Shown in pieces: positions 6,037 through 14,160 of a stretch of DNA of 14,160 bases (positions within the stretch are counted from its first letter, which is position 1; every line of letters starts with the position of its first letter). This DNA is from Bacteroidales bacterium (lineage in GTDB: Bacteria > Bacteroidota > Bacteroidia > Bacteroidales > JAAUTT01). The position numbers were made by a program, and so were the translations under genes. The notes below the pieces were generated by a model. That model did no database searches, was not told the DNA's origin, and saw only the letters and a program-made list of their open reading frames with translations. Where the stretch lies: NCBI GenBank assembly GCA_012031335.1, contig JAAUTT010000030.1:1-14160 (forward strand), written 5' to 3'.

Positions 6037-6814
6037 TTAATTAATTGTCAGTTCGGGATAACTGCGCGGCTCCAACACTTTCGATGTATTGAAAAATGCA
6101 GCGTTTTCCTTCCGCTGGAAACGCAAGATGGTATGGGCTTTCATCTTCTCCTGGTCGTAAGGCTGAAAGAAGGTTTTAATGGCTTTCTGGTCTTTGGCTT
6201 CATCCAGGTATTCAATGGCCCTTTCCCTTGGCAGGAGCAGGAGCATCCTTGGTCCATTAGGGGCATCGGGGTTATTATGGATTCGACCCACAAAGCTATT
6301 GGGTGTTGTTGTTATTATAGAAAACATTCCTTTTTCTTCGCCTGTCTTTTTATCAATTCCATAATCGTAAATTCCCGGCAGCAAGAAAATATTCGTTTTC
6401 ATCCTTTGGATAGATATAATGAGGGTAAGTTTCTCCGCTAAAATGATGGTACTCAACATACCCATCTATTGGTACAAGGCAACGCTTTGAATATATCTGG
6501 TCTTTATGCTGAAAAAATACCCTTTCGCATGTTGAATTCTGGAGCTCCCTTGTAATTGCTTTCCCTGTTTTATCGGTATATGAATAGGGGAGTGTCCATT
6601 GCATGTTTTCAAAGGCCAGCTGTCCATTTTCTTTATGCAGGGTGGTAAGGGTAGGTTTTCCCTTCCCGATGGCAATATACTGTTCCATGAACTCCTTGTC
6701 GGTGCGGGCAATGAACGTATCATAAAAAGCCTGATCAATATTATCCCAAATGTTGGATTCTTTTCTCTTTTTAATGATCTCTCTCACCTTCTTTGTCCCT
6801 ACCCAGTAACACAT
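6037..6814 (-). pseudogene. SRAP abasic-site crosslinking protein (YedK/HMCES family), one-base frameshift
   Basis: SRAP proteins bind single-stranded DNA and form a covalent thiazolidine link between their N-terminal cysteine and an abasic site, shielding it at stalled forks. Cys2 is present (MCYWVGTKKV), as are N93 in LQNSTCE, RCLVPIDGYVEYHH with the conserved Glu121, and, after the break, TTTPNSFVGRIHN with the conserved histidine (about 179). The first frame ends in a stop soon after YFLAAG; the second resumes at IYDYGIDKKTG. Removing one base at 6371-6376 joins them as 258 residues, close to family length. As written, the break removes the conserved histidine, so the product would be inactive. 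It is divergent from the nuclease gene across a 44-bp gap containing an inverted repeat, and leads into the GNAT gene. Confidence 0.9.
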
Positions 6815-6821
6815 GGCATGA

Positions 6822-6850
6822 ATGTTTTATATTTACATCTGATAAAACAT
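6822..6850. promoter_or_regulatory. Inverted repeat in the SRAP/nuclease divergent promoter, likely operator
   Basis: ATGTTTTAT (6822-6830) and ATAAAACAT (6842-6850) are perfect 9-bp arms with an 11-bp spacer, centre-to-centre 20 bp, about two helical turns. They fill most of the 44-bp gap between the two divergent starts (6814 and 6859), so a bound dimer would control both genes. It does not match the gamma-proteobacterial LexA box. The regulator is unknown. Confidence 0.6.
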
Positions 6851-6858
6851 CGAATTCT

Positions 6859-7311
6859 ATGAAAATGTTGATTATAGGTATAGTCCTGTTGCTTTTTCAG
6901 TCACCTGAATATACCGGGACGATCATTCATGTAACCGATGGAGACACATTCGTTCTGCAATGTGAACAAGGCAGTATCAAAATCCGGATGGATGGAATCG
7001 ATGCACCGGAAAAAGATCAGCCATTTGGCAGCGAGTCGACGAATTTTATGAAACAATATCTTTACAAGAAATCCACAGTTAAAACAAACGGTGTAGATCG
7101 ATATGGACGTACCATAGGAACGTTATATGTCGATGGTATAAATATTAACCTCCTCTCAGTCCAAAAAGGCTATTCCTGGCATTTCAAGAAATATTCATCT
7201 GACCCGGAGCTTTCCAGCGCAGAGGTTCAGGCAAAAAAAGAAAAGAAAGGACTATGGGAGGATCCTGATGCCATAGCACCCTGGGAATGGCGAAAGTTAA
7301 ATTCAAAATAA
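6859..7311 (+). CDS. Secreted staphylococcal-type thermonuclease (SNase domain)
   Basis: This Ca2+-dependent nuclease family cleaves DNA and RNA phosphodiester bonds. With the start at ATG 6859 (an ATG two codons later is also possible) the protein has 150 residues and opens with a hydrophobic export signal, MKMLIIGIVLLLF; an upstream frame extension to 6793 would overlap SRAP and bury the signal, so I reject it. Family motifs are present: VTDGDT at 25-30 (metal-binding D29), IRMDGIDAPE with R43, D48 and E51, and DRYGR ending in R84. These correspond to D21, R35, D40, E43 and R87 of the S. aureus enzyme. The C-terminal helix region SSAEVQAKKEKKGLW is typical. It is divergent from SRAP and converges on dnaE with about 19 bp between stops. 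An extracytoplasmic enzyme would not take part directly in repair; it may serve nucleic-acid scavenging. Confidence 0.93.
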   Translation: MKMLIIGIVLLLFQSPEYTGTIIHVTDGDTFVLQCEQGSIKIRMDGIDAPEKDQPFGSESTNFMKQYLYKKSTVKTNGVDRYGRTIGTLYVDGININLLSVQKGYSWHFKKYSSDPELSSAEVQAKKEKKGLWEDPDAIAPWEWRKLNSK

Positions 7312-7330
7312 ATGTCCATCACCAATAATT

Positions 7331-10259
7331 TCAACCAGTCCGTGGGTCCGGTTGAAAGGGCAACCGCCCAAGTTTCCGCACCTCGATACTGGCGAACCCA
7401 AACTCATCCACCACCTTGCCTTCCACCAGGTAAACACCCATTCCGGTAAAAGGATAAGTTTTGAGAGAATCGGGAAAATGTGTGGTGTCAAAGAAATTAC
7501 CCTCCACATCCAGAAAACAGCCAAAGTACATCGTTTCCCGCTTTATGGTCCAGACATATTTGATCGTTACCAGTTCCCCAACCATGCGGACGGTTTGTCC
7601 AATTCTGCTATGCAGGTCCCTGGCCAGGTGTCCCGCGGTAGGTGGTTTTAAGCATGTCAAACCTGGAGAGGGTAACAGGAAATCCGATAAGGTCAATTTC
7701 ATCATAAGCATCCTCCAGGGAGCTGCTGCGAAGGGGAGGAAAAACAAATTCCTTCCGTTCTTCCTTAAAGAGCAATTGCGTTTTAGGCTCTGCGGTTCCT
7801 TTGGCACGAAGCACCTGATCCCACATCAGTTCTTTCTTTGTCTTTCCGGTAAACCGGAATGCTCCCGAGCGGATCAGGATAAGCAGCTGCTCAGTACCAA
7901 TTGGTACCCGGTCGATAAAGTCAAAGAAATCCAAAAATGGCCCGTTTTTATCCCTTTCCCGTAACAGGCTCTCAACAATGGATGATTCCAGGGACTTTAA
8001 ATGAACCCATCCAAGGTAAATCTCCTCTCCGAAAATAGTGGTGGTGTAATTGCTCCTGTTAATATCAGGAAGGTTGATCTTTGCCCCGTGCCTTCGTGCC
8101 TCATTCAGATAAACCCAGGCATGATAAAACCCACCAAAGTTATTTACCACTGCCGTATAAAACTCCAAAGGATAGTAAGTCTTAAGAAACAGACTCTGGT
8201 AGCTCTCAACAGCAAAGCTGGCAGAATGCGCCTTGCAAAAAGCATAACCTGCAAAGGATGACATCTGGCGCCATACCTCCCTGGCCAGATCGTCACTATA
8301 ACCCTTCTCCCGGCAGTTATCAAAGAACCGCTCTGTCATCCGCTCGAATTCCTTCTTTGACCTGTACTTTCCCGACATGGCCCGCCTGAGCGTATCGGCA
8401 TCAGCTAGCGATAAGCCTGCGAAATAATGAGCGATCTTGATTACATCTTCCTGATACACCATCACCCCATATGTTTCTCCCAGATGCTCCTCAAAGACAG
8501 GATGCAGGTATTGGATTCTGGAAGGATCCTGAAACCTCAATATATACTCCTTCATCATGCCGGATTTGGCAACGCCGGGCCGGATGATGGAGCTGGCAGC
8601 AACCAGACTTAAATAACTGTTGCATTTGAGCTTTTTGAGCAGCATCCGCATAGCGGGGCTTTCCACATAAAAGCAACCGATGGCTTCCCCCTGGTACAGC
8701 TGGTGGTTAATAACAGGATCCTTTTTGAACTTCTCCACCTGGTGCACATCGATATCAATCCCCTTGTTTTGCTTTACAATTTCAACGCACTCCTTGATAT
8801 GACCCAGTCCCCGCTGACTTAGAATATCCAGTTTATCGAGACCGATATTTTCGGACACGTACATATCCCACTGGGTGGTAGGAAGGCCTTTGGGAGGCAT
8901 ATCCAGTGCGGTATAATAGGTGACCGGGAGTTCCGAGACAAGGACACCCCCTGCGTGTATAGAACGCAGATGGGGGAAATCCATTAACTTTTCGCCCAAC
9001 TTAAATATCTTTTCGGTGATGTCGTTCTGTAGCCGGGGATTACCGGGATTATCCACCAAGGCATCAATATCACTTTTGGGCATGCCATATACCTTTCCAA
9101 GCTCCCGCACAATGGAACTATCCCGGAAGGTGTTCATGGCACCCAAAAGAGCAGCCTTGTTGCCATATTTTTTAAACACATATTCATGAACACTGTCCCT
9201 GTCCTTCCAGGAAAAGTCCAGGTCAAAATCAGGAGGACTGGTACGCTGCGGATTGATAAAACGCTCAAAATAGAGATTAAGCTCAATGGGGTCAATATCT
9301 GTAATCCTAAGGCAATAGGCCACGATGCTGTTCCCACCGCTTCCCCGGCCAACATGATAAATGCCCTGGCTCATTGTAAACCTTAAAATATCCCAGGTAA
9401 TGAGAAAATATGCACAAAAACCCAGATCGTTGATAATTTTAAGTTCTTTCCGCACCCTGGCCTCAGCTTCCTTGTTCTCCTTACCATACCTGTAAGCCAT
9501 ACCCTCCAGGGCAAGCATATCCAGAAGCTGTTTGTCGTTGTACCGGCTGGTGGTAAAAATCTTTTTATTGCGGGATTCTTTAAAGTCGAAGTGGAAATTA
9601 CAGGTATCAATTATCCTTTCGGCCGAAATCAGAAGTCCGGGATAATCCTTGTAGATGTGGTATACATTTTCGGTGGAAAGAAACACCTCATCCGGGCGGG
9701 CCAGCTGCAGGGGAGAAATTTTGGAAAGCAATGTATTATGATCCATCGCCCTTAGGTGATGGTGAAGTTCCACTTCTGTCGGATTTGAAAAGGTAACCTG
9801 TTGAAAAGCCACAAAACGTTCCCGCACTGAAGGACTTACCTGAAGTATCCTGTTAACTTCAAAAGGCCGTACCCCGATAAACTCGTTCTCCTTCAGCTTA
9901 TTTTCGATCCGGGTTAATGGGTAAATGACATACACGTTTTCAAAAGCGGGAGCAAGGGCAGGGAGCTGTAGCTTTTTAAAATTATGATCACTCAAAAACC
10001 CGTTGATTTCCCGAAACCCTTCATTGTTTCTGGCCAGACAGGTATAAAGCCATTCATCCTCCTTGCGGCACTCTACACCGATAACCGGTTTTATCTTTCG
10101 CTCCTTGCATTCATGAATAAAATCAAAGACAGCTGTGGTGTTATTGATATCGGTAACACAAAGTGAATTGACACCCGTCTCCCTGGCTTTTTCCACGAGT
10201 GTTTCCACCTTCATGGTGCCAAACTTGAGGCTAAAGTTTGTATGACATGCAAAAATCAT
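7331..10259 (-). pseudogene. dnaE: C-family DNA polymerase alpha subunit, DnaE2/ImuC-like, frameshift near the C-terminus
   Basis: This is an error-prone replicative-type polymerase paired with dinB. The main frame has 883 codons. A degenerate PHP domain comes first: CHTNFSLKFG at 5-14 and TDIN at 36-39 where metal-binding members have TDHG. The palm follows, with GRGSGG (304-309), DFDLD (344-348) carrying two catalytic aspartates, and D478 in GLDKLDIL as the third. Then come the fingers and helix-hairpin-helix region, and a possible clamp peptide TQLLF (827-831). The frame derails after LKTTYRG; removing one G at the CCC/GGG run 7632-7634 reaches the OB-fold frame (IGQTVRMVGELVT, FFDTTHFP, GMGVYLVEGKVV, FQPDPR) and a stop at 7331, giving 975 residues. 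The start ATG lies 6 bp after the dinB stop, with GAGG upstream. If the indel is real, a polymerase lacking the OB fold is still made; it could retain activity with altered template binding. Confidence 0.93.
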
Positions 10260-10265
10260 GTGTCC

Positions 10266-11414
10266 TCAGTTTATAGCCTTACCGATTGATTTGATGCCAT
10301 AGCGCTTTCTGATCCAGTCTAGGGCAAGGTACAAGTTGACCTTCTCGGGGGTATCCTCAAAAAGATTGAGCTGTTGGGTGCCGTGCACCAGGTGACTCAA
10401 CCTGACACCAATCAACCGGATCATCATCCGGCGCTGATAAAGCTTTTTGAAAAGCTCCTGCACCACTTCAAGGATGGTATGATCAAAGGAAGTATAGGAA
10501 ATTCTCTTTTGCTGGGTATGGGTGTCAAAGTTGGAATACCGTATTTTGACGTTAACACAACCGGTCAGTTTTTCCTTTGAGCGAAGCTCAAAACACAGCT
10601 CCTCGACCATTTTTACAAGTAACCGGTTAATCATCTGGATGTCCATGGAGTCTTGTTCAAAGGTACGTTCCGTACCCAGGGATTTCTGAACCGAGTAAGG
10701 TTCCACCGGGGTATGATCAATGCCATTTGCCTTTTTCCAGATATCGATCCCGTTTTGTCCAAAGAGCCTGGTGACATGCTCGATGGGCATATCCCTTAGT
10801 ACCTGAATCTTATCTACCCCCATGTTTATCAGGGTTGAATACGTTTTATCCCCCACGCCGGGTATTTTCCGGATCGAGAGCGGCCCCAGGAAAGGAGAAA
10901 CGCCATCCCGCTCGATATAAAGTTCACCATTGGGTTTGGCCTCTCCGGTGGCAATCTTAGACACGGTTTTATTTACTGAATGCCCGAATGAAATGGGCAA
11001 ACCTGTTTCTTTGATGATTTTTTGCCGAAGCTCATGCGCCCATTGCTGGCATCCAAAGAACCGGTCAAGACCGGAAATATCCAGGTAATGTTCATCGATA
11101 GATGCTTTCTCGTATAAGGGAGCTCTTTCGGCGATGATCTCGGTGACCATGTTAGAAAACCTGCTGTACTTTTCCATGTCGCCCCGAACCACAATGGCAT
11201 CGGGGCAAAGCATCAGGGCTGTGCGCATTGGCATAGCCGACCGGACACCGTACTTCCTGGATTCATAGCTTGCACAGGCCACCACGCCTCTACCGGATGT
11301 GCCACCAATTAACAGGGGTTTACCAATGAAATTTTTATTCTCCAACCTCTCCACGGAAACGAAGAATGTGTCCAGGTCCAGGTGGACAATATCCTTTTTG
11401 ACCATTGTTTCCAT
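10266..11414 (-). CDS. dinB: DNA polymerase IV (Y-family translesion polymerase)
   Basis: DinB bypasses damaged template bases at stalled forks. The 382-residue frame is intact. Catalytic residues are all present: HLDLDTFF with D13 and D15, and SIDEHYLD with D107 and E108; F18 is the expected steric gate. A helix-hairpin-helix segment IRKIPGVGDKTYSTLINMGV spans 181-200, then the little-finger domain. QLNLF at 348-352 matches the sliding-clamp binding consensus QLxLF, though a further 30 residues follow it. Unlike proteobacterial ImuB, which is catalytically dead, this enzyme looks active. Translation starts at 11414 behind a strong Shine-Dalgarno AAGGAGG (11420-11426, spacer 5), notable in Bacteroidota. 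dnaE follows 6 bp downstream, clearly one operon. A palindromic operator candidate sits just upstream. Confidence 0.96.
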   Translation of the reverse strand: METMVKKDIVHLDLDTFFVSVERLENKNFIGKPLLIGGTSGRGVVACASYESRKYGVRSAMPMRTALMLCPDAIVVRGDMEKYSRFSNMVTEIIAERAPLYEKASIDEHYLDISGLDRFFGCQQWAHELRQKIIKETGLPISFGHSVNKTVSKIATGEAKPNGELYIERDGVSPFLGPLSIRKIPGVGDKTYSTLINMGVDKIQVLRDMPIEHVTRLFGQNGIDIWKKANGIDHTPVEPYSVQKSLGTERTFEQDSMDIQMINRLLVKMVEELCFELRSKEKLTGCVNVKIRYSNFDTHTQQKRISYTSFDHTILEVVQELFKKLYQRRMMIRLIGVRLSHLVHGTQQLNLFEDTPEKVNLYLALDWIRKRYGIKSIGKAIN

Positions 11415-11419
11415 AATAT

Positions 11420-11426
11420 CCTCCTT
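11420..11426 (-). promoter_or_regulatory. Strong ribosome binding site of dinB
   Basis: AAGGAGG on the minus strand lies five bases before the ATG at 11412-11414. It decides the start in favour of this ATG rather than the one at codon 4. Strong Shine-Dalgarno sites are uncommon in Bacteroidota, so the gene may be kept ready for high translation. Confidence 0.8.
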
Positions 11427-11439
11427 CTCATAGTATCAG

Positions 11440-11483
11440 AATGATTATTTTTTAATCATTTTTTTGCTATTAATATAATCATT
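11440..11483. promoter_or_regulatory. Operator candidate upstream of dinB-dnaE
   Basis: AATGATTA (11440-11447) and TAATCATT (11453-11460) form a perfect 8-bp inverted repeat over a T5 spacer. The half-site TAATCATT recurs at 11476-11483, 23 bp away and in the same orientation. The block lies 26-70 bp upstream of the dinB start, where it would overlap the promoter. A repressor of the S24/XRE or LexA type is a reasonable guess for such an operon, but no regulator is encoded here. Confidence 0.5.
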
Positions 11484-11626
11484 TTAAAATACAGGATAAA
11501 AAAGAATGTTCAAAAATTGGATGCCTAAGGATTTGGATTAAAATAAATATACTGCCTACAATTCATAAGAATCATTAACTTTATTTATTTAGTTGCCGTA
11601 TATACAAATATCATTATAAATGAATT

Positions 11627-12325
11627 ATGAAAATTACGATACTGTTTGAGATATGCGTCCTTTTTGTTTTATGGTCATGTAGTTCTACCTCGAATGAACC
11701 AAATTCTATTATAAATACAGATTCCGTAAAAAATATTAAATCTGATCCAAGGTCATCAATCAAAGCAAAAACCCAAAAAGTAATAGATGCCAAAAGGACT
11801 TTTTACGATGACCTTATTAAGGCAATAATGAAAGATATCGATTATCCGTTAAGTGAATTGTCAAAAGAATTTGACCCCCCAAAAATAATAGAAACTGATC
11901 AGTCTATATCAATTTTTTTTAAGACAAAAGACCGAGAAATCTCATCCTATAATGGGTTCGGAATCGAACTAGAGGGAGCAATAACAGGAGATTTAAACAA
12001 TGACGGGATGGAAGATGTGGTTTTGAATGTTTCATCATCTAACCCCAATGGGGGAAATGCTCAGTTTTATCATTTAGTCCCTTGTCTGGCAAAAAAAGAT
12101 AGATATGTAATATCTGGGTCATATAGTGCTATAAATCTTGGTCTTGGCATTGGTCTGGAAAGTTATCTTACTGCATTGGCCATTAAGGATGGACTGGTTT
12201 ATGGAACATTTTCAGTTCATGACGAGTATGATCCACATTGCTGTCCAAGTAAAAAATACGCCGTAGTCTTAAAATATGAAAAAGATAAGTTAGTTGTGGT
12301 CGGAGGTGAAAGGCTAAAGGAGTAA
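11627..12325 (+). CDS. Lipoprotein with Asp-rich calcium-type loop and CCPS motif
   Basis: A short lipoprotein signal with lipobox LWSC places the acylated cysteine at residue 18. The linker to about residue 55 is rich in Ser, Asn and Asp. The folded part includes EGAITGDLNNDGMEDVVLNV, an Asp/Asn loop like the FG-GAP or VCBS calcium-binding loops, and later DPHCCPSKKYAVVLKY, a paired-cysteine motif similar to that of LppP/LprE-like lipoproteins. The 232-residue protein is probably anchored at the cell envelope. Its biological role is unknown. It is transcribed away from dinB, with a 212-bp divergent gap shared with the dinB promoter, and seems unrelated to repair. Confidence 0.8.
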   Translation: MKITILFEICVLFVLWSCSSTSNEPNSIINTDSVKNIKSDPRSSIKAKTQKVIDAKRTFYDDLIKAIMKDIDYPLSELSKEFDPPKIIETDQSISIFFKTKDREISSYNGFGIELEGAITGDLNNDGMEDVVLNVSSSNPNGGNAQFYHLVPCLAKKDRYVISGSYSAINLGLGIGLESYLTALAIKDGLVYGTFSVHDEYDPHCCPSKKYAVVLKYEKDKLVVVGGERLKE

Positions 12326-12360
12326 ATCTTAAAAGCTTAAAAGCTCATAACTAAATTCCA

Positions 12361-12416
12361 AGTTCCCCCTTACCCCCTATGGGGATAGGATTTTTTAAGC
12401 ATTTGCGCTCTGAAAT
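12361..12416. repeat. Dispersed Bacteroidota repeat, copy 2
   Basis: This block matches 4381-4440 closely: CCCCCT, ACCCCCT, a GGGG arm, GGATTTTTT, GCATTT and GCTCTGAAATG. Its C5/G4 hairpin (12373-12377 with 12381-12384, loop TAT) followed by T6 at 12391-12396 can act as a terminator for the lipoprotein gene ending at 12325. It also supplies the last codons of the interrupted minus-strand gene that runs into it. Confidence 0.7.
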
Positions 12417-12669
12417 GTTTGCTATCTTTCTTCCTGTTGGAAATGGTGTAAAGATCTACGTTTTTATGATAGGTGGGAATCCCTTCGATCTTTATAATTC
12501 GGTTCTCGGCCGGAAAATAATACACCTCAATAAAGAAATTTTCGCATGAATATAATGAAACCTTATGGCCATAATAGCTCCGATATGCCAAAAAGGAAAC
12601 TTAAAGGCTTTTGAAAGTATATTCCTCTAATTGGTCCAGGGAAAGCTTGTTGAATTGGGAGAGTTGCAT
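12370..12669 (-). pseudogene. Small conserved-type Bacteroidota protein interrupted by an in-frame stop
   Basis: ATG at 12667-12669 opens MQLSQFNKLSLDQLEEYTFK, and after SL a TAA (12601-12603) interrupts. The same frame then continues as VSFLAYRSYYGHKVSLYSC, ENFFIEVYYFPAENRIIKIE and on to VDLYTISN. The pattern of an N-terminal xLSxFxxLSLDQ helix followed by YYGHKVSLY and FFIEVYY strands recalls a family of short Bacteroidota hypotheticals of about 80-90 residues. The last ~15 residues come from the dispersed repeat, so the native end is probably also lost. The part after the stop has no ATG, only a TTG at 12591. The likely state is a dead gene; stop-codon readthrough is the less likely alternative. 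Confidence 0.55.
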
Positions 12670-12838
12670 AAAGAGTTGATGAGAAAGTTATTATTCTTTA
12701 CTGAATGTGATAAAATATACCCTACGATTCATAGCGACATAGGTATTTATTAGTATATTAGAGCTGTAAAGCAAAAAAGTATAATTTATGCGAATTTTGA
12801 AATAAATTCCATATAAATATTAATTTATATCATTATTT

Positions 12839-13741
12839 ATGAGGAAATTAACTGTAATATTCATTATTGCCATTTCAATTATAGGATGTTCAGAAGGTAA
12901 TTACAAAAAACAATTTAAATATAAATGGGGCATAGATGGGCGTGTTATTATTGAGAATGGAAGTCTTCATTCTTACATAAAATATGATCCAGTAGCAGAA
13001 GAAATGAGTGGCGATACCCTATTCCCAATTTCAATGGGTGATTCAACTATAATAATAAAATATATTGTGGCACTGGGTGAATGGCAAAATATAAATGGGG
13101 AGAATAAATTTCATCACTCAAAAGATTCTTTAGTTTCTGACACACTCCTTTACGATTTTAAACTTTTTTTAAACCATAAGATACTTCTTTTATATAAGGC
13201 TCAAGAAGTAGATCCTTCTGTTTTACATTTATTAGTTGATAAACCACTCATAGAAACCAATAGAATCAAAAATGTTAGATTCACAATTGCTGGTTATTCG
13301 ATTGGTGATTCTATTGATAGAAATTTATTTGATTTAAAAGAAATAAAACCAGAGTATAAAACTGAATTTACAAGATTAAATTCTGATGAAAATATAGAGT
13401 TTGCCATAATTGGAGGAAAATTTATCTCCGAAATTACACAGCATAATATAAATGATACTGATATCAAGAAAGTCATAAAAACCATAAATTCAAAAATGGG
13501 AATATCTCCTAACCATAACTTTAGTGAAATCGATTCAGAAAGTATACAGTATGAATATTATAGATGGGAAAAAAATGGTGTTGAAATCACATTACAAAAT
13601 CCAAAATATCTTGGCAGTGATATAAATCAAATATTAAAATGGAATAAAGGTTGGAACCTATATTATACCGATAATGTTTACGAAAATATATTTAAAAGTA
13701 TATTTAAAAAACCGTTAAATGCTTCAAATTTAATTAATTGA
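12839..13741 (+). CDS. Lipoprotein of unknown function
   Basis: The signal peptide MRKLTVIFIIAISIIGC ends in lipobox IIGC, so Cys17 would be acylated. The 300-residue protein has no motif I recognise. It looks like alternating beta strands and polar loops (for example TIIIKYIVALGEW and NVRFTIAGYSIGDS), then a lysine-rich C-terminal part. Codon usage is very AT-rich, lower in GC than the dinB-dnaE block, which may mean a separate origin. It starts after an AT-rich leader without a Shine-Dalgarno site, as is usual in this phylum. A further exported protein follows 9 bp downstream, so the two are probably co-transcribed. Confidence 0.8.
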   Translation: MRKLTVIFIIAISIIGCSEGNYKKQFKYKWGIDGRVIIENGSLHSYIKYDPVAEEMSGDTLFPISMGDSTIIIKYIVALGEWQNINGENKFHHSKDSLVSDTLLYDFKLFLNHKILLLYKAQEVDPSVLHLLVDKPLIETNRIKNVRFTIAGYSIGDSIDRNLFDLKEIKPEYKTEFTRLNSDENIEFAIIGGKFISEITQHNINDTDIKKVIKTINSKMGISPNHNFSEIDSESIQYEYYRWEKNGVEITLQNPKYLGSDINQILKWNKGWNLYYTDNVYENIFKSIFKKPLNASNLIN

Positions 13742-13750
13742 AATATATCT

Positions 13751-14119
13751 TTGTATAAGAATTCAAATTATTATAAAATAAATACAAACTTGAATAAGGG
13801 AAATATTTGCTTGATACTTCTATTTTTTCTTTTACTTATTTCATCCCAAACTATTACCGGTCAAAGTACAAGTAAAAATTTGAACGATATTCAAAACTCT
13901 GATTATCTCATCACTGAGGCATATTATAAAGCTAATGGAAAAGATACAAACTTAATGAAATCTATCTTTAATGGGAAGCAGATAATTTCAATTATAATAA
14001 AGGGAAAGTCTTCAGTATTCATGACTTTTGCAAAGTATGCAATCCAGCAAACGCGTCTTAGTTCAATAGATTTTTATCAATATATTGGGGCAGGAGATTT
14101 TTTACCTGAGAGTTTTTAG
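13751..14119 (+). CDS. Exported protein of unknown function
   Basis: The longest frame starts at TTG 13751 and gives 122 residues; a start farther in, near the TTG at about 13790, would place the hydrophobic stretch ICLILLFFLLLISS directly at the N-terminus, as a signal peptide should be. Cleavage after TITG, before QST, is plausible. The mature part contains NSDYLITEAYYKANGKDTNL and a C-terminal FYQYIGAGDFLPESF. I do not recognise the family. It follows the upstream lipoprotein gene by 9 bp in the same direction, probably as an operon. The weak start codon and short length mean it could be a fragment of a longer gene. Confidence 0.55.
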   Translation: MYKNSNYYKINTNLNKGNICLILLFFLLLISSQTITGQSTSKNLNDIQNSDYLITEAYYKANGKDTNLMKSIFNGKQIISIIIKGKSSVFMTFAKYAIQQTRLSSIDFYQYIGAGDFLPESF

Positions 14120-14160
14120 TGTCGTTGATATTTTTAATAACGTAAGTCAGCCATTTTTGT

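Noticed and set aside
6793..6858. Upstream extension of the nuclease gene to an ATG at 6793
   Set aside because: It would overlap the SRAP start and put 22 polar residues ahead of a normal signal peptide; the ATG at 6859 fits export better.
7352..7964. Open frames on the plus strand across the dnaE 3' region
   Set aside because: They are antisense to the DnaE OB fold and polymerase C-terminus, which match known family motifs on the minus strand.

Overview
The window looks like an accessory region of a Bacteroidota chromosome. The signs are an IS21 element next to an ArdC-type gene start, AT-rich intergenic DNA, few Shine-Dalgarno sites, lipoproteins with short Bacteroidota-style lipoboxes, and the dispersed CCCCCTAACCCCC-type repeat. 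Family-level placement within the phylum is not possible from this sequence alone.

Layout. (1) 45-2607: a complete IS21-family insertion sequence (istA, istB, matching ends, internal terminal repeats) that cuts off an ArdC-like antirestriction gene, of which only the first ~60 codons remain (2605-2781). (2) 2782-4041: about 1.25 kb without a gene but dense in cis-acting structure: a parS-like palindrome, an 11-bp phased repeat, two arrays of a 9-bp AT-rich repeat flanking a ~320-bp imperfect palindrome, then two adjacent hairpins and a GC-rich patch. This looks like the control region (partition, replication or transfer) of an integrated plasmid-like element. (3) 4042-5263: two small damaged genes. 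(4) 5509-11414: a DNA-damage cluster: GNAT acetyltransferase and SRAP (abasic-site crosslinking) on the minus strand, a secreted staphylococcal-type nuclease on the plus strand divergent from SRAP, then a minus-strand dinB-dnaE operon (translesion Y-family polymerase plus an ImuC/DnaE2-like C-family polymerase). (5) 11627-14119: two lipoproteins and one further exported protein, all of unknown function, with a small interrupted gene between the first two.

The central pair dinB-dnaE is the plausible working unit: an active Pol IV with a QLNLF clamp-binding peptide feeding lesion bypass, partnered with an error-prone replicative-type polymerase. SRAP protects abasic sites in single-stranded DNA and fits the same stress programme. 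A perfect inverted repeat lies in the SRAP/nuclease divergent promoter, and another just upstream of dinB; the two differ in sequence.

A striking feature is damage: six places between 4.08 and 7.64 kb where one base added or removed would rejoin two halves of a convincing protein (small unknown protein, secreted protein twice, GNAT, SRAP, DnaE), plus one in-frame stop at 12601-12603. Either the segment is decaying or the assembly contains homopolymer errors here; istAB, nuc, dinB and the first 2.6 kb of dnaE read cleanly.
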